Shown here: positions 6,299 through 6,638 of the stretch, piece by piece
Layout: every line of letters starts with the position of its first letter
Numbering within the stretch: position 1 is the first letter of the stretch
Assembly (NCBI GenBank): GCA_003170575.1
Contig: PMZB01000198.1
Span: 1-6,638, forward strand
DNA: 6,638 nt
Origin: Chlamydiia bacterium
Lineage (GTDB): Bacteria; Chlamydiota; Chlamydiia; Chlamydiales; FEN-1388
Reading direction: 5' to 3'
Program-made: the position numbers and the translations under genes
The notes under the pieces: model-generated
Databases searched by the model: none
What the model saw: the letters and a program-made list of their open reading frames with translations, nothing else
What the model was told of the DNA's origin: nothing

Positions 6299-6622
6299 AT
6301 GGAATATCAAATTGAGATTTATCAAACAGATAATGGCAAGCTTCCCTACAAAATCTGGTTGAGTTCTCTTCGTGATACCAAAGCAAAAGCAATCATTCGG
6401 CTTCGCTTAGATAGACTGCGGCTGGGAAATTTTGGAAATTGTAAATCTGTTGGAGATGGAGTTTTTGAGTTAAAAATCGATTATGGGCCTGGCTATCGAA
6501 TATATTTTGGTAAGATTGGAAGGCAAATTGTCCTTTTGCTCACCGCCGGAGATAAAAGCACCCAATCAGGAGATTTGAAGAAAGCAAAATTATATTTAGA
6601 AGATTATAAAATTAGAGAGTAA
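6299..6622 (+). CDS. RelE/HigB-type toxin, phage Gp49-like addiction module killer protein
   Basis: 107 residues, a full length for this family (Gp49-like, once named putative addiction module killer protein). Diagnostic features are GKLPYKIWLSSL near residues 13-24, RLRLDRLRLGNFG at 34-46, GDGVFELKIDYGPGYRIYF at 52-70 and LLLTAGDKSTQ at 79-89. Relatives are type II toxins of the RelE/ParE superfamily, which mostly act as ribosome-dependent mRNA endonucleases; the target here is not shown. ELKI replaces the more common ELRI, a change that basic-residue conservation would tolerate. The next gene begins 2 nt after the stop, giving the toxin-first order of HigBA-like pairs. It is separated from the OTU gene by 88 nt with its own candidate operator, so it is probably a separate transcription unit. 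Confidence 0.9.
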   Translation: MEYQIEIYQTDNGKLPYKIWLSSLRDTKAKAIIRLRLDRLRLGNFGNCKSVGDGVFELKIDYGPGYRIYFGKIGRQIVLLLTAGDKSTQSGDLKKAKLYLEDYKIRE

Positions 6623-6624
6623 AT

Positions 6625-6638
6625 ATGAAAAAAAAACA
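6625..6638 (+). CDS. Probable antitoxin, first codons only (cut by window end)
   Basis: ATG at 6625 opens 2 nt after the toxin stop and reads M-K-K-K before the window ends. Toxins of this family are normally followed immediately by a small helix-turn-helix antidote protein, and the tight spacing fits translational coupling. Only four full codons are visible, so the identity rests on context. The run of nine A's straight after the start codon is a possible slippage site. Confidence 0.5.

Overview
The window is probably a fragment of an obligate intracellular bacterium of the Chlamydia-related type (Parachlamydiales or Simkaniaceae). This is inferred from moderately AT-rich DNA, very large helix-rich proteins unlike ordinary housekeeping genes, a eukaryote-like OTU cysteine protease domain on one of them, and a eukaryote-style nuclear localisation signal. 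No housekeeping gene is present to fix the taxon, and other amoeba- or host-associated bacteria such as Legionella relatives cannot be excluded.

Layout, all on the + strand: (1) nt 1-1989, the 3' part of a large gene whose reading frame is still open at the left edge. (2) nt 1990-2064, a short spacer with a good sigma70-type promoter whose -35/-10 spacer holds a run of ten A's, then an untranslated leader with a ribosome binding site. (3) nt 2065-6210, a 1381-residue protein. Its residues about 150-742 are a paralogue of the first gene. It then has about 420 residues of unrecognised sequence and a C-terminal OTU-type deubiquitinase-like domain with Cys1183 and His1373. (4) nt 6211-6298, a spacer with a short tandem repeat and a near-perfect 22-bp palindrome. 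(5) nt 6299-6622, a RelE/HigB-type toxin of the phage Gp49-like family, followed after 2 nt by the first codons of what is probably its antitoxin, cut by the right edge.

How they fit together: the first two genes look like a tandemly duplicated effector pair. One copy is the helical module alone. The other is the helical module preceded by a charged linker with a bipartite nuclear localisation motif and followed by a ubiquitin protease domain. The natural hypothesis is a secreted, nucleus-targeted deubiquitinase plus a protease-less paralogue that could bind the same partner. Neither secretion, nuclear import nor deubiquitinase activity is shown by the sequence. The toxin-antitoxin genes form a separate module with their own candidate operator, and such modules are common in accessory or mobile regions.

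The most notable observations are the nucleoplasmin-like NLS motif, the protease domain carried by only one of two paralogues, a 35-residue internal duplication inside the OTU domain, and a base-composition step between the helical module and the OTU domain.
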